Position numbers and translations under genes: made by a program. Of a DNA stretch of 64,000 nucleotides, positions 63,992-64,000 are shown in pieces (within the stretch, counting starts at the first letter, position 1; each line of letters opens with the position of its first letter). Source of the DNA: Streptomyces zhihengii (GTDB lineage: Bacteria; Actinomycetota; Actinomycetes; Streptomycetales; Streptomycetaceae); the NCBI RefSeq assembly GCF_016919245.1, contig NZ_JAFEJA010000001.1:5047501-5111500 (forward strand), given 5' to 3'. Below the pieces are notes generated by a model. That model saw nothing but the letters and a program-made list of their open reading frames with translations, was not told the origin of the DNA and did no database searches.

Positions 63992-64000
63992 GCACCCCGG

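Overview
The window is a high-GC actinomycete chromosome segment, almost certainly a Streptomyces. The evidence is very strong third-position GC, frequent GTG/TTG starts, an mtrA-mtrB-lpqB operon, a pkaA-pkaB kinase pair, a cytoplasmic 180-kDa-type NAD-glutamate dehydrogenase, and a gene order that, from memory, matches the S. coelicolor SCO3013 to SCO2953 stretch read in reverse numbering. I see no prophage, IS element, CRISPR array or plasmid gene; this looks like core chromosome with a few variable islands.

Layout. 1-2484: 3' part of a 23S rRNA gene, 5S rRNA and terminator. 2572-8000 (minus): a five-gene operon of membrane proteins around a MoxR ATPase and a DUF58 protein. 8183-9325: mtnA (methionine salvage). 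9566-14082: mtrA-mtrB-lpqB envelope/development signalling operon, followed by two consensus DnaA boxes and a comF-like gene. 15280-17074: hibernation factor hpf and a LuxR-type response regulator. 17096-25481: a YcaQ-like protein, a GNAT acetyltransferase, secA, a gene-free repeat-rich stretch, an Rv3235-family protein, a hypothetical protein, a HAD-like protein and a DJ-1/PfpI protein. 25879-30813: NAD-glutamate dehydrogenase.

30894-38196 is a putative cell-wall glycopolymer locus: a soluble Ser/Thr kinase, a Wzm/Wzt (TagG/TagH)-type ABC exporter, a divergent TetR regulator with palindromic operator candidates, a GT87-like membrane glycosyltransferase, a fused GT2 glycosyltransferase-methyltransferase, and a small EmrE/ArnE-like flippase candidate. 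38317-41946 (minus) is a sugar ABC importer without its own ATPase; its MalF-type permease carries an unusual extracellular Ig/SdrD-B-like insertion.

42329-46003 (minus) encodes a 1224-residue FHA/FtsK-EccC-like protein with a degenerate Walker A, divergent from pkaA and pkaB. Just past its stop codon lies a tandem array built from copies of the gene's own 3' end. 49755-50861 is prfB. 51130-51987 encodes a secreted protein with 28 exact GGAD tetrapeptides and a C-terminal LAETG sortase signal. ftsE-ftsX, a CtpA-like S41 protease, smpB and the tmRNA gene follow.

56433-63991: an MFS exporter and its divergent LysR regulator, the nitrate transporter narK next to nnaR (a HemD-winged-helix fusion regulator of nitrate assimilation), a CGNR zinc-finger regulator, and an ECF sigma factor translationally coupled to its zinc-binding anti-sigma factor. 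Strongest candidates for new biology: the GGAD repeat sortase substrate, the FHA/EccC-like protein with its 3'-end repeat array, the permease with an inserted extracellular domain, the paired DnaA boxes, and the hpf leader with a nine-codon upstream ORF ending inside a hairpin.
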